Shown here: positions 22,901 through 35,276 of the stretch, one piece after another
Numbering within the stretch: the first letter of the stretch is position 1
How the letters are laid out: every line of letters starts with the position of its first letter
Assembly: GCF_000003815.2 (NCBI RefSeq)
Contig: NC_049991.1
Coordinates: 9,866,506 to 9,930,505, forward strand
Length of the DNA stretch: 64,000 nt
Direction of reading: 5' to 3'
Origin: Branchiostoma floridae
Taxonomy: Eukaryota > Chordata > Leptocardii > Amphioxiformes > Branchiostomatidae
Translations under genes and position numbers: made by a program
Notes under the pieces: model-generated
The model's database searches: none
What the model was told of the DNA's origin: nothing
Seen by the model: the letters and a program-made list of their open reading frames with translations, nothing else

Positions 22901-23896
22901 AACTCCCCGATCCACAGTCTATGCAAGAGTGGCTTCGCAGCAACAGAGAAAAGTGTAAAAGCAAGATTGGGCGTGTCTCTTTGATGGTAAGCCATACTTT
23001 GTCATCTTTGCAATGAATTACCAAATGTTTACATTTCCTCCATGTATGAAGGCTTTGTTTTGGGCGTGTCTGTTTGTTATGTTGGTGTGTGTCCGTAGTT
23101 ATTTGAATACGCTCTGTCAGTAGAGTGGCAGGAAGTGAGTGAATGGGAAGATGGCGTCACCGCAGAGGTCAGAGTTGAGGTAGTGCCAGGGTTACTACTA
23201 GCATCAGACAGTCCAGGTCAAATGGTCAATGTCAACATACATCGACGTGGTCAATGGAACAGTTTACTAATTCACGAGGAGGTATTGGTTTTGGTCCCAT
23301 ATGGTATGTTTGCCGTAGACAGCTAATCCATAGGCAAATGTAATGAAAACCTTGATTAAACCATAATTAATGTGTCCTACCGAGACATACGTGAAACTCT
23401 TTTTAAAAAGTCTACGACCACTTTTTGGTGTTGTGTTTTTTTTACCTTTTCGTCAATCCATTGTACTAGTAATCTATTGCTCATGTTTATTGTGTGGTAA
23501 CTCTCATATTCCTTTGCTTATAGAACCTCACTACATCTTTATTAACAACTTTATTCCTCTGCCCCGCAGGTGTGTACCCTACCGTACTGTGAGGACATCG
23601 CTCAAGAGATGGGCGTCAGGCCGAGTTTCTGGCAGCTCCTCCTCCGTGACCCTTACCTCGCCTACCTGGTCTACTTCGGCCCGGCCTTCCCCACGCACTA
23701 CCGCCTGGTGGGTCCGCACCGCTGGGCTGGGGCCGCCAGGCACGCTAAGCTAGCTGTAGACAACACTTACTCTGCGACGAAAAAATCTGCACAGAAACCC
23801 GAGCACTGCTTCAGCACGAAGGTCACCATCGTTAAAGTCATGTTCACATCTCTTTGCGTGATTGCACTTGGCATTGTCATAGGGATTAGCTATTGA
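14374..23896 (+). CDS. FMO: Flavin-containing monooxygenase, complete 9-exon gene
   Basis: Exons: 14374-14521, 16940-17157, 17910-18168, 18765-18820, 20336-20581, 20977-21121, 22049-22197, 22891-22986, 23570-23896. They total 1644 nt, 547 aa, against about 530-560 in animal FMOs. FMOs use FAD, NADPH and O2 to oxygenate soft nucleophiles (N, S) on the ER membrane. Seen: FAD motif GAGVSG at residues 21-26, FMO signature [11 protein letters not shown] at 184-194, an NADPH-site segment GGANSAGD from 209, the FATGY motif at 340-344, and a C-terminal hydrophobic anchor at about 529-545. Every intron is GT-AG and all phases close, including glycine codons split at exons 1/2 and 3/4. The first Met (14374) is used; a second in-frame Met at residue 11 (14404) would also leave the FAD motif complete. 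Oddity: the second Gly-rich motif reads G-G-A-N-S-A, where vertebrate FMOs have G-x-G-N-S-G. Orthology to a single vertebrate FMO1-5 is not decided. Confidence 0.93.
16543..16575 (+). repeat. Retroelement 3' tail (CATT)n
   Basis: The plus-strand end 'gtacaataaaggtcttcattcatcattcag' is of the type seen at LINE 3' ends: an AATAAA followed by a short simple repeat. The 5' part of the element is not recognisable. Confidence 0.5.
16665..16844. mobile_element. Foldback/TIR element with 9-bp TSD and a duplicated arm
   Basis: It starts TAGCCTGGTATCCAGTCGTA and ends with the complement, GGATACCAGGCTA. The flanks gtcacttga (16656-16664) and gtcgcttga (16845-16853) form a 9-bp target duplication with one mismatch. 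The right arm occurs twice in tandem (about 16728-16777 and 16784-16837), so the element can fold in two registers. There is no coding capacity, so it is non-autonomous. Confidence 0.75.
17319..17411. mobile_element. Small palindromic element in FMO intron 2
   Basis: The arms GTTACAATTCTAA...TGTACACAAAATAAG (17319-17356) and the near-exact complement (17373-17411) flank a 16-bp loop. This structure is typical of a MITE. No clear target duplication was identified. Confidence 0.65.
17605..17700 (-). repeat. Retroelement 3' end, (ATTC)n tail
   Basis: Read on the minus strand, the segment ends GTCGTGCAATAAAGTTCATT followed by CATTC units. A polyadenylation hexamer beside a simple-repeat tail is the usual look of a non-LTR 3' end. 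Its upstream extent is unclear. Confidence 0.5.
19887..20034. repeat. (TG)n microsatellite
   Basis: About 150 bp of nearly pure TG with a few TA and CG interruptions, ending at an assembly gap. The tract probably caused the gap. Open frames across it encode only dipeptide repeats. Confidence 0.95.
20035..20209. other. Assembly gap, 175 N
   Basis: N run directly after the TG tract, inside FMO intron 4. Confidence 0.99.
21287..21706. mobile_element. Long foldback element flanked by TTAA
   Basis: The left arm (21287 to the gap at 21408) and right arm (21586-21706) are near-perfect inverted repeats of about 120 bp. They begin TTAAGGTATCTCGGTTGGC and end with the complement. TTAA at both ends fits a piggyBac-type target duplication. 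A gap of 100 N sits in the middle, next to a short unique stretch with 'gatgacgtcatc'. The element lies in FMO intron 6 and has no coding capacity as seen. Confidence 0.85.
21408..21507. other. Assembly gap, 100 N
   Basis: The gap lies between the two arms of the foldback element. The palindrome probably broke the assembly. Confidence 0.99.
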
Positions 23897-23910
23897 TACT
23901 CCAATGGCCA

Positions 23911-24002
23911 TTCGGTGAAGCACAGTTGATATCCAAAGCACAATTCCTTTATTCCTTTTGAAAGGAATAAAGGAAAGGAATTCGGTGAAGCACAGTTGAT
24001 AT
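23911..24002. repeat. 22-bp direct repeats flanking a 15-bp-arm hairpin
   Basis: The 22-bp direct repeats (starting ttcggtgaagcacag, ending ttgatat) lie at 23911-23932 and 23981-24002. Between them is a perfect hairpin: arm 23944-23958, 2-nt loop, arm 23961-23975 (ttcctttattccttt and its complement). It starts 15 nt after the FMO stop codon, so it is in the FMO 3'UTR. Confidence 0.9.
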
Positions 24003-26908
24003 GAATAAGGTAGGATGGGCCAAACATTTACATTACACAGTAGCATGGAAAAGGGGAAGTAGTTTAGGGTTTGGGTCAGGGAATGCTTCATCGATCAGCA
24101 GAATTCTATTTTATATTTCACAAAGGGATATAGTTGTAACGTTACCCAATAGTGATTCTATTGGACAAAAGCAAATGTCAATGTTTCTCTGTAACCCCGG
24201 GTAAGTTTATTCTATGTGGCTGCTGTAGGCTGAAAGGTGGAAACTGAACTAGTATTGATAGAATTCGGATAAAAGCACGAGGTATGATATTCTGCTCAGT
24301 GTATACGTTAACCATTAGGTATCCAGGTATCACCATGTTCTATATGCTGGCTAGGCATTACAATAACGAGGGTGTAATATATATACATGTGTGCTAGTAA
24401 CACCATTTTCTGTATGGTGTCATTGGCATGGTAAGATGGATATAATTGTTCTGTACTGGAACCATGCCCCCCTCCCCCATCTGTACCAGATGTTATGTTT
24501 AACTAAACGTTCACAAATGTGTGGTAAGTGACATTCCACATATTGTAACTTATAATGAGGGGTATATATTTCACTGATTGAGGTAATTGAGGTGATGTTA
24601 CCATGATATGTAATCATTACCACACTTTTGTTTTTTGAATCTGCATTCCGTCATGGTGTACGTACTGAACATTTCTGCAATTCATGTAACGTTACATTAC
24701 AAAAATGCACCTTTGATGATTCCTTTCAACTGGCATACTTTTTACGGTTGTTTATGGAGACATAATTTTAGACCTTATTGTATATTTGCAGAAAGCTTAC
24801 TAGCACATTGATATTGGGCAGCATATTTGTACTCAATGTGTGTTTGTTTGAACTAATTTTAGTTATCTATACAATGTTACATTTTGTCGACGTATAGAAC
24901 GAAAACTAGCACATCACGAATTTTACGATGACAGGTTGTTAGAGGTTTACATGGGAGGATAGGTAAACCATGGGAACTGGTTAGTGCTAGCATGGGCAAG
25001 GCTTTACTGCGGTAAGGATTGTATATTGAGGTAGTTTCGAGTTAACATGGGACATGCAGGCTGCAATGGGTACAATATGATGCTAAATGAGCACAAAAAT
25101 CATATAGTGAACATTTGGCTGGAAATTTGATCAGAAATGACATTTCTAAGCAGAACAGGTTAGTTGTATGTAAGGCGTGAAAATTCTTTATCAGTATACA
25201 TAGCATGGTGTTTGTGTTTGTTGAATTTGAAATTAACTTCTATGAAGAGTGTGGAAACTTAACTATGATAATCATAAAATTTATTGATAGAGATTCTTAT
25301 TTTTCTCTTCTGATTGTAATTCTAGCTTTTCAGTTTAGAAAATGATTATGGTATGTATGCAGAAATTATAAAGTTTGCAGGTAGCCCTTTGTTGGTAACT
25401 AGGTTTAGAAAATGTCAATCAAAGTGTGATACTAACTTTGTTACAAAGTTATTCCGTATTGTTAATGTACCTGAGTCAAAAGTGTTACGGCGAACAGAAC
25501 CATGCTAGTTATGTTTGTCTCTCTGTGGACGTTTTAATCACAGAACAGTACAGATTACTGTGCTTGTACGTACTTATATGGAGGTTATGTGACACCTTTT
25601 AAATCGGTTACAACCGAGATATGAGCTCTGCATCTGAATTCCACCTCACGCTTGAGTGAAGATTGAATGTCATCTGAATAAAAATTGACCTTTTCACAAT
25701 CATTGTTATTTTGTGTATTTCTGTGTAGAAGTGAGGTTTTACCCAATCATACTAAGTCTGTATTGTAAGACATACATGTCTATACATATATTGTATGCAT
25801 AAAATGGGTATGAAGTACTGTAGATGGATACCATTGAATACTCATTGCGTATCATTATATTACATACTACGTGATCTTCAATGGTTGTAACTTGGACGAG
25901 TATTGTTACAGTAGTTGTACCACTTCCTAGTGCTACATATTTTACATAAGGGTTGATTAAGTTATCGTGAGGGGCACAGTAACAAGGTGGGTTGGTAGTA
26001 CACATAGTGTACAATATATACTTTTCAGTGTTGGCACAGTTATATAAAGTATATACGTATATACGTAAACATCTCCTACGTATACATTACATGGTCCAGG
26101 TATGCTTCGCAACCCCGTGTTTCGGTCTCATTTTTGATACGTCAATACAGGTATACTTTTATATTCTATTAGTAATATGGCACTTACGTGTACAAGTTGT
26201 ACGAACAATTCAAGTTAATGGTTTGGTAGATACTTTTTCTTCCGACGTAGTGAACGTACACATGTTATGTCTTTGCTGATGATTGAAGGTTGACGCAACT
26301 GTAGTTAGAAGGCCATCTTTTTGATATGTGATTCTTTAAAAGAATTCAAAAAAAAGGAATTTCGGGTTACTGCAAGCAAATTTTATGGATGACGTCCCCT
26401 TTAGAATTAAAAGCTAGCGTGCTAAAACGTTGGCAAAAACAATATGCCTACACATTTGTCAAATTCAGAGGCCCCCCAAGTTGCCTTCTTTACGAAATCT
26501 AAGTTGTCAGGACGGTTGAACGAATGACTAAACACACTGTATATACTAGAATTTCAAGTTTGTTCTGTTATATCTTCTTTAACTTTGGAATTAACTTTCT
26601 AATTATACGGCGTTCACGACATACATGTGCTCATTTTGGAGCTGCTCTGTACGGTTTACAGTATAGTTGAAAACGTTTTGTTTTATTTTTGGAAAAGGCC
26701 GAAAAGTGATGGACTCGCGGATGTCATCCACATAATCAAATCAACAAGGCCTAATTACATCACAGCTGCAGCTATATCTCATCTCAGAAACCCAATCCCT
26801 GCATTTAGGGCTATGCTACATACAGCTAGCTGATAAAGGTGGTTCTGACTTCCTAGAAGTTGACACTGAATCATCTACAGCAGAATCATCCATCCCGGCC
26901 CGCTCCTT
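24003..26908. other. FMO 3'UTR and space between the convergent FMO and ABAT genes
   Basis: No gene is recognised. A plus-strand AATAAA at 25677-25682 could end the FMO transcript. A dispersed repeat lies at 26639-26757. The rest is AT-rich with short frames only. Confidence 0.5.
26639..26757 (+). repeat. Dispersed ~120-bp repeat (copy 1)
   Basis: This aligns with the reverse complement of 59571-59680: 'agctgct.tgtac', 'tttacagtat', then 'ggatgtcatcca.ataatc'. In both copies one frame reads DVIHIIKST followed by W or R and P, but the copies drift apart outside it. The element class is unknown. Confidence 0.7.
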
Positions 26909-29900
26909 TCATCGGAAGTTCCCCTGAGATAACACGTCGTTGAAGATGTCTAAGAACATCTCGGCGTGATGAGGCTGGAAGATGAGCGCAGGTCGGCACC
27001 TGATGGTCCTCTCTCCACAGCCGCCTGCCTGGACTCCTGTTAAACACACAAATGTCCGTTCTACTGGTTGGATCTTCATGACTAAATGTACATCTTTGAC
27101 ACGCACGACCTCGTGCTAAACAATTGGCTCGTGGGGAAATTTTACGAGTGATAAACCGCCGTAACTTTCGGAATCGGAGAGCTAGGTGGGAGAAATTTCT
27201 ATTGTACTTTGTAATATTTGTATTACAGACATTGGGAACATTGAATCATGTACAACATAGACATTTCTGTTGCTTCAGAAAAGTGCATTGAATATGTCTA
27301 GCAGGCCAGGGCAATTAGAGACATTGTCAAGTGAGAAGAGTGGAATTGGTCTGGGCAACCGCCCGTGATGATTATGAAGTGACGTGGGCCTGCCTAATTA
27401 TTGCTGTCCACCGCGGTCAAAATAGGTAGCTTTGACTTAATTTGGTTATTTAAAAATGTGCGACATGTGTTATATCATAGTGCAGGATTGGAACCCATAT
27501 AAAAAACCTTGTCAACCTACCTTTGTTTCGGAGGGCCCGAATGACCTTGTTTCTGATTGTTTCTGTTGGACAGTCCACCGCACAGAAGCTGCCCTGTCCA
27601 CGGGTCCCGTCCAAGATGTCCGGGTATTTACTCTGATTGGAGGTCGGGATGATATTCAGTCAGCTCTATGCTATGCACACTTATTTGCCTACAATATCAT
27701 AGATTCAATAAACCTATGTATACAAAATATGAGATTCAAAACATAGGAAAAAATGATTCAACTAAGCTAACGGCACACTTCCAAATCGGTGCCGGTGCCC
27801 GGCAGTGCTGTTTGTGGAATCGAAAAATAGAAATGTATTTTTTTACGTAGAAATATATTTTCAAAATTACGTAAAAATATACACAAACAATTCCAACGAC
27901 TATTATCTTTAAGTCTTGTGTAGGGTGGTGTCTTTTATATTATACTTTTCGTTTCCGAAAGCTGCCTGTCCGGGCCCCGGATTGGAAATGGGAGCGAGTT
28001 TATAACTATAATAATACTGACGACAACCCTACCTCCAATGTCCGAAGACCCTCCATAAGAACGTCCCCAGTCTCACGCATGTTGTCTAACAGTCTGTCCT
28101 CTTCTATCACCCGGATGACGGCCTCCAGGAGTACCAGTTTGGCTGGGTCGCCTACCCACGTGTTGATGATACGGTATCCCTGGGGAGGACAGTTATGATG
28201 GGGATAATCAACTTTTTACTAAAGAGTTTAAAACTTGGCATTTCGGTGATAACTTTTTTGTAATACCACCATGCCCTTTCGGTAAAGATGTACCAAGACA
28301 CTGTTTCAATATTTGAAGTGAAACAATGAATGTCAATCAATCAACCAACTAACCAACCAACCAGTTATCTACTGGTCTCAACTGCGGATGCATGTCGGCT
28401 GTAAGCATCTTTCTCAAGGTAAGTTGACAATTCTTATGAGTTCCAATCCTACACGTATATGTACACATATATAACTGTGGCACATTTCCATAAAACAGAT
28501 TCAACTATTTTGTGATGTGTGAAATCTATAATTGAAGTACTGTACAAGCAATGTAGGACAAGCCATAAGGTTATGGTTTAAGACGTTTAACAAATTTGTG
28601 GACTTGTAGATTTAAAGAGAAGGTGGTCCATGCATACCCCCTGTGGCCGAAACTCCTCCTTGTAGTAATATCCGCCGATCAGCATCTTCTTGGCGAAGGT
28701 GACGAAGTCCGGCGGTTCCTCCAGCCCCCAGTGCTCGTGTGCCCACATCCTGCCTGTCAGGCCTACTCCTGTCTGAACCTCGTCCACTATCATAGCTGCA
28801 TCGTTCTGGGGGTTTATCATCGTATACGAGTTTGTATTAGGTCAATGAATTTTCAAATACACGTACAACTCTATACAACTGGATAAAAACGGAGATTTTC
28901 TTCCGGACGTTTCGAGTGACATCCATCACTCTTTTCCTGCGTCACTAGAATGAACTGACAGAAACAATTTAAAACACGTACATCTAACTAGAACAACCAG
29001 TTGAACATGCAAGGGTCAATGATTATAGCAGAAACAGGTGCTTAGTGTCGCCAAAATGAAAACTTTGAGATCTAGGGATGTTGCTCGTAGACATGAGAAA
29101 AAATTTGTATGTACAAAATGACTAATAAACTGTTGGGCGAAACAACTACATGTACTAAGTATCTAATACCTGCTAGGAAAAGAACAAGACATATTCGTGC
29201 CTTCAGTAACCAGAATTAGCAAACTACTATCGAAGTGATCAAAAACGAGTATTTTCCCTAACCTATTGTAGAACGCGTTGCCACCAAGTACATGTACATT
29301 AGGAGTATCCTAACTAGATTGCAACGCTTGCAGCTAGATGTTTAAAGCTTAGGTTTGGCAGCTGCTACCACGCGGTGTGGCCGCAAAGCTGGTGTGTTAT
29401 ACCAAAGGTTGGTTATACAGATTATGCAAAGATACATACAGAAAAAGATAAAGTCCTCTGACGTCTTCAACAATAATAATAGAAATCTCCAAGGAATAAA
29501 TGCATCCGTACGTCTTTCGCTATCCTCTGCAGCTGTCTGAAGAAGGTGTTGGAGGCGTGATGATCACCTCCCTCTGCCTGGATGGGCTCCACCACTAGCC
29601 CTGCCACGGGTTGGCCGGTCGTCTTAGACTCCACTATTATCTTCCACACCTGCAGTGGAATATGTCACTCATGTTAAACAGAGCGTTGATTTGTTGTCAA
29701 AACACATATTTAAATGCCTAAGCGTAAGCATGACTTTTGCTGCTTTATTTTCCATTTTGGACAGTATTTGAATAATCTACAAAAGGCATAAAGGGCATTG
29801 TCCTACCGAGACTTTTGTTTGTTTTGCATACCGCCTTATGGCATAACAGACCAGGCCTTTACTGAACAGCACAAGCTGCATCTCCGGACAGACGTATTCG

Positions 29901-32900
29901 AACCACTCACATCGGGAAGGACCTCTACTCTTACGGTGTGATGGGTTCTTTAACGTGCTCAAGATGTAGCTCAATGGTCAGTAGACATGATGCTATCATT
30001 CTCTACTACTCGGACTAGATATCCTTTGTTTCTCCCACTATAGAAAACAAAAGCTTACTGCATCAAGGCACCTCTCCTCCTCCCGTCTGTTCTCCTCCGT
30101 GTACAGCTCCAGCGGGTACCTGAGCTGAGGGAACGGCGCCACCGGCCACACAAGGGACGGGATGTCAACCTTCTGTATCGGCTTGGAATGGGACGTGGCG
30201 AGGCAACCTGTGGTACGTACACATGCCTAAACAAGTCGGAAACCTCTTGAAACTATACGTTACTGGGCAAAAATCGTAAAACGAAATTTAGATGAAAACA
30301 CGTGTCTGCCCAGAACTACGTCAAAAATTTCCTATACATGACAGAACGCATGGACAGGTCGATTTGTAAAGTTTGCGAGGATGCTGTGAGTAGAAGATAA
30401 ACGTAGAGCTTTAGAGGACCGGAAGGAATGGAGAGAAAGAGTCAAGAACATCCTAGCGACTAGCTCGACCAGGTGATGATCTGAACTTGGAATTAAATCT
30501 CACACCAAAATATCCGCCTAAATCGTAAGGTCTGATAATTTCGTCTTTTGTAACGCACAGCGGATTTGTTTATCGTAAAGGATGTATGTCATTGAAACGT
30601 TGTCTTGCTTATAACATACCTAGGGTTCTTCCGTGAAAGCCTCCTTTGAAAGACAGAATAGAGAGCTTGGGGCTACCCGGTGGCTGTTTGGAAAACACGC
30701 AGTTGGTCAGTTTTACAAACTATGTATACGATCGGGAACTTTTGCTTCTTTGAGTTTAGAATTCGAAAGAATGCACAAAAATAACTGTGTTTCGAGACAA
30801 ATGAGATGTAACGTTAATAACAATATCTTAGTGAGTTAAACTTACCATGTCCCGCATACATGACTCCAAGTCTTCTTTGGATGGCATGCTCCCACCGCGT
30901 TGCTTGGTCTGTCCAAAAAAGAAATCATGAATAGAATTATCCCCGACTGTTTCATAACGATTTATACGTTTCAAAATCTAAAAAAAGTACATAACACTGA
31001 CAGTCCTGAAGAAAAACAAAATACTGACATAGACACTGCTCTACATTACGTTACGCTGTAAGATGGAATCATTTATATTAGACGGGATGTATTTACCCTA
31101 TACCAAATGAAGACTGCTTTGTAAGCGTTCTCGTTTGCACACGTGCCGCACGCCATGGTCTGTACTTCCTTTAGTCCTGGTGGTGCTACCTGTGGAAAGC
31201 ATGCAGACACAAATCTTCAATAATATCATAACCAGGCTACAGCTATAAAGATAAGGGAATGGGCATTTGAAACACCATATAAATCTGCTTTTAAAAGTAT
31301 AAGATGCATGTCTATATCCTTGTATCAGTATTAATGCACATATCCTTTATTCACTAGAACACTGGTTATATAACGATAGAAAATATAATAATATACGATG
31401 ATCAAGCTTTGCCGGTGATTTTTTTCATGAAATTGAAATTTGCGCGTAATAATGTAAGTGTAATGGCCTGATTGTCTTAAGCCAAGATCTAGATGATGTA
31501 TAAATAAAACTGGAGAGAAACCTTACTCTCATCAGCACTTTCCCCATCTTGTCAGGAAAGTCCAGCGGTGGGAGGGTTCCTAACGATGGCCGGTTTATAA
31601 AGGTGCTCTGTAACAAAGCAAACAGTCGCTACGTGTTATAAACTTCTTGGTACGTTTGACCAATTGATGACGTCATGTATTCTCAAGATCACGTGTTGAT
31701 AAGACCACGTGTCTATGACTCTCGCGAGTTTACGTTTTGAAGTGATTGGTAATGATCCTGAAGAAGGCGACAGTGATTGTTGAAAATTTGATCCATGCAT
31801 ACATTTGTGTTGGAGGAAAGTTTAGCATTGTACTATAGTCGCTGCATGTTGCTGTGAATAACTACAGTGCATTACATATTTTTAAAGAGAGACCATTTTA
31901 GAATGCTACTTCCAGCTTATATAATTAGATATGTATACATACGTGCCATGCATACTCACAAGATTGTTTACGTCGCGTAGAGCATTCACCAGTGCTGGGT
32001 GGTTGTAACCTATGGAAAAACAAAAGTGCATTTAATCTAAAACACGTTTTGCTTTTCACCAAAAACCTGGCAACTATCATTTGGAGCTGCAATACTCACA
32101 TGAGAAATCCTGCTAGATACAATTTCGACTTCGTGCAATGGGCCTTCCAACGCTTGCAAACGACCCACCCTACGTGCTTAAAACTGAAGATTTCTCACTT
32201 ACCCAATGGCAGAGACGAGATCTGTGTGTAGATGTCCAGCAATCTATTGCCGTCTGCGTCCATCAACCAGTTTCCTCTGCTGCGCTCATAGTCACAGAAG
32301 AACTGCACAGCTTCGGTATTCTTTGTAGGAAAAACATGCAAACAAATGGATAGTATATACTTTTGAAAGTATTCATTTACATCTAGGTGTACAATATTGT
32401 GTTTATAGGCAATGCTTTTGTCGATTCGAGTATTTAATACAGTTGCACAACAGCCTCTGCAAGGAGCCGTACACTGTTTTCTTTGTTAGCAATCTTACGC
32501 TCACATAGGATTGTTGATGCGATGGTATGGCAACAGATGTTACTAATGCATAAGTCAGTCTCTGTCTATTGACGGTTAAAGTTTGAACAAACCTGTATCT
32601 TGTCCAAGTGCATCAGCAATGCCTACAGATAAGACAACACGGAGGCAAACTTTAGATCCGCGTAAGGCTCAGTGAATTCAATAAAAACATTACCGTTACT
32701 TCATGCGTTTTGTTGATTATCTATATGATCGATGTCAGTCAATTCTAACGTTTTTATTCAGTGAATGGCAATGTTCCTTCACCCCATTTCAGTTTCTATT
32801 TATGTTTCTCCAAAGCGTTAATCTTTAACATGGATTCTCTAACCCATTACCAAGATAATAGTCTTTCCGTTATCTAGCTCTGCTAGCCTGATGGGACATA

Positions 32901-35276
32901 CAGTTAGATTGATGAGCTGATCGACCGTGTCTATAATCTAGATGATCGTTCACTGCCAGAAAGTTCCTTTCATGGCGCACCTTTGAGCGTGGTCCCGGGA
33001 TTTCTGTCTTTACGATTGGTCGATCGTAGTCGTAATGATCGGGTAGCAGCTTGCGCCGGGCTGCATTAGTCGACAGGCACCTCCCAAAAACTGAAGTCAT
33101 AGAAAGCATTCTATTACAACAATTGTAGGTACATGTGCATAAGAATACAAATCGTAAGTTACAATAAAGTATCATTCAGACCAGATATACAAGATCAAAA
33201 ACTTGGTGGGAACTAAAAGTATCACACGAGGTACACCCACAAGAAGTTGTCCAGTCACATGGGAGGTAATGTACATGAAATGTTTTGAAAGTGTCTCCAA
33301 CAACTTAATTTTAAAAGCTACATTACCGGACAGATAAGTACCTCGAGCTCTAATACAATGAAGAATGGGACCCAACTTATTAGGAAACTCTGAAGGGAGG
33401 CGTTGCAATGGCGTCCACACATTTTTTGATGACGGTTCTGTCTCATAATTTTCCCGCACTAACGCACAGAGGAAGAGCTGTTATCAAGACACTAAGTGCA
33501 GTTTTCTAAACCTTTTTAATGAGACACTAAATTCAAAATATTGCCTGACTTGAAGGTTGGCAAATGATATATGATAGCACAAGAGACATGTAAATGCTGC
33601 AAATTGTAGTTTGGTATTATTAAACTATGGAGAGAATCAACGAGTCTTACACACTTGATTGCAACACACAAACCACGCATAAGACGACACAATATTTTGT
33701 TATCGTTGAACATCAAACGAAGACAACTTTTTTGGGGTAAGGTGAAAACATTCCAAAGGGGCTATCTTCTGTTGCCTCTATGATTACTTGTGTGTTGAAC
33801 ATGTCATGAAAATAGACAGATCTGTTTGTCAAATGTGCATCATTAGATCCTCCCAGAGGAAAGAATTCTTCACGAAGCTGTCGTCAACGCTAAAGGTCGG
33901 CATCAATCAAAGCAATGCCTGAAAGGTAGCGCTTAAGCGTTTGGCGCTTGGAAATGTATGAGTGTGCGAATTTTCTTGTCATGTGGAATCGCATATACGA
34001 AGACTGCATAACTAGCTGTTGCTACTGGCTGGTAAAATATCTGACTACAAATACATTTCAGAAATCTTGTCGTGTGTTTCGATGTTCACAAAACAGTATG
34101 TTGCTATTTAAAAGACGAACACAAGTCTCAAAACATAAATCTGTATATGTTCTTAATTTATGCTAGTCGTTTAAATCAGCATGATCTACCATTGCTCAGT
34201 GTGTCTTTGAATTAGGGACCATTGGAAATTCGAGATCTAACGGGAGCTGTCGCTACAGGAAAACGTGAATTGATATTGTGGTCGTACGCATACCTACAGG
34301 ATGTACGTAATGCATAATGGTGTTGACGGTCCAGAATGACTGTACGCTGCACTTTTGGACTTTTCAGTATTCAGGGCAGCAACCGGGAGATTTCAGATGA
34401 CGTGTTAACGTTTTTGCGCGAACCTTTAAGCTTTATCTACCAGAGACAATGCAGTAATGTGTATTTTTTGCTAAAAACTGTCAACATTCTTCAGTTTTTT
34501 TCGATAGGCCATCGTAAAGGCAGTTATCAAAAGGCATTTCATGCTGATATTTATCTGAAATTATTATTTTCCTACTATTTAATTTCGAGCATGAATTTAG
34601 AGTCATTTCTATGTTTAAGAGTGTAATGGTGTGTTTATGTATTTATCGTTTGAGCAGTGAGCTACAGGCAATAACAACGCGAGAAATGCTTAAGTTTTAA
34701 AGAGAAAAAAATACACGAAGTGGCGCATAGCAAATTTCACTTTCTCTGAATAATCATCTAACTTGTAAACGTTACACCTGCTAAAAGATGACGTCATGTT
34801 TATTTCGTGTAATACCCAGGATTGCCTGTTGTAATACGCCGTTACCCAGGACAGCCGTAGTGTCATATCACCAAACACACGGTATTCAAGATAGGACACT
34901 ACTGTATTGTTGAATGTGCCTTGTGAACATACATCACTGTTATCAACCACACAAAGACCCAGTCTAGTCATATATTTACTAATACAGTAACAGGGACGTC
35001 GTAGAGCATGAATAGTAACATAGTTTTTTTTCGGTAGACAAGCGATTATATTTGCGATATCTGTAAACAGTGCTAGCACATGGTATTGGTAATTCTCGTT
35101 GACCTAGGCTCAAAGTAATCGGTTGCAACAATTAATTAGACTTCTTAAAAATGTAAGCTAATAATTAAGTATATAAAACCGTGATGTGAAGATGCAATAA
35201 TTAGAATAATGTGACGTTACTTACAGTGCATCTGATGAAGCCTCCCCAGACGCCCTGTAGTCTTGACTGACCACAT
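26909..35276 (-). CDS. ABAT: 4-aminobutyrate aminotransferase, mitochondrial (GABA transaminase), complete
   Basis: Coding exons from 5' to 3' on the minus strand: 35225-35276, 32981-33090, 32593-32622, 32203-32320, 31960-32009, 31527-31607, 31097-31189, 30846-30908, 30620-30683, 30059-30207, 29512-29649, 28638-28805, 28033-28179, 27521-27632, 26909-27036. The total is 1503 nt, 500 aa, the same length as human ABAT. It is the PLP enzyme that converts GABA plus 2-oxoglutarate to succinic semialdehyde plus glutamate in the mitochondrial matrix. The N-terminus is basic, Arg-rich and free of acidic residues ([15 protein letters not shown]...), as expected of a presequence. Seen: PGPRSK near residue 53, the CGTC pair at 161-164 that matches the family's Fe-S cysteines, [21 protein letters not shown] with Asp324, and FAKK where Lys355 is the expected Schiff-base lysine by spacing. 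The C-terminus has [16 protein letters not shown]. All junctions are GT-AG and all phases close. Exon 3 is only 30 nt. Confidence 0.95.
33091..35224 (-). other. ABAT intron 1
   Basis: A 2.1-kb intron between the presequence exon and the PGPRSK exon. An ATG-containing frame runs into exon 2 from within the intron and could serve an alternative first exon ([12 protein letters not shown]...). The rest shows nothing recognisable. Confidence 0.7.
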
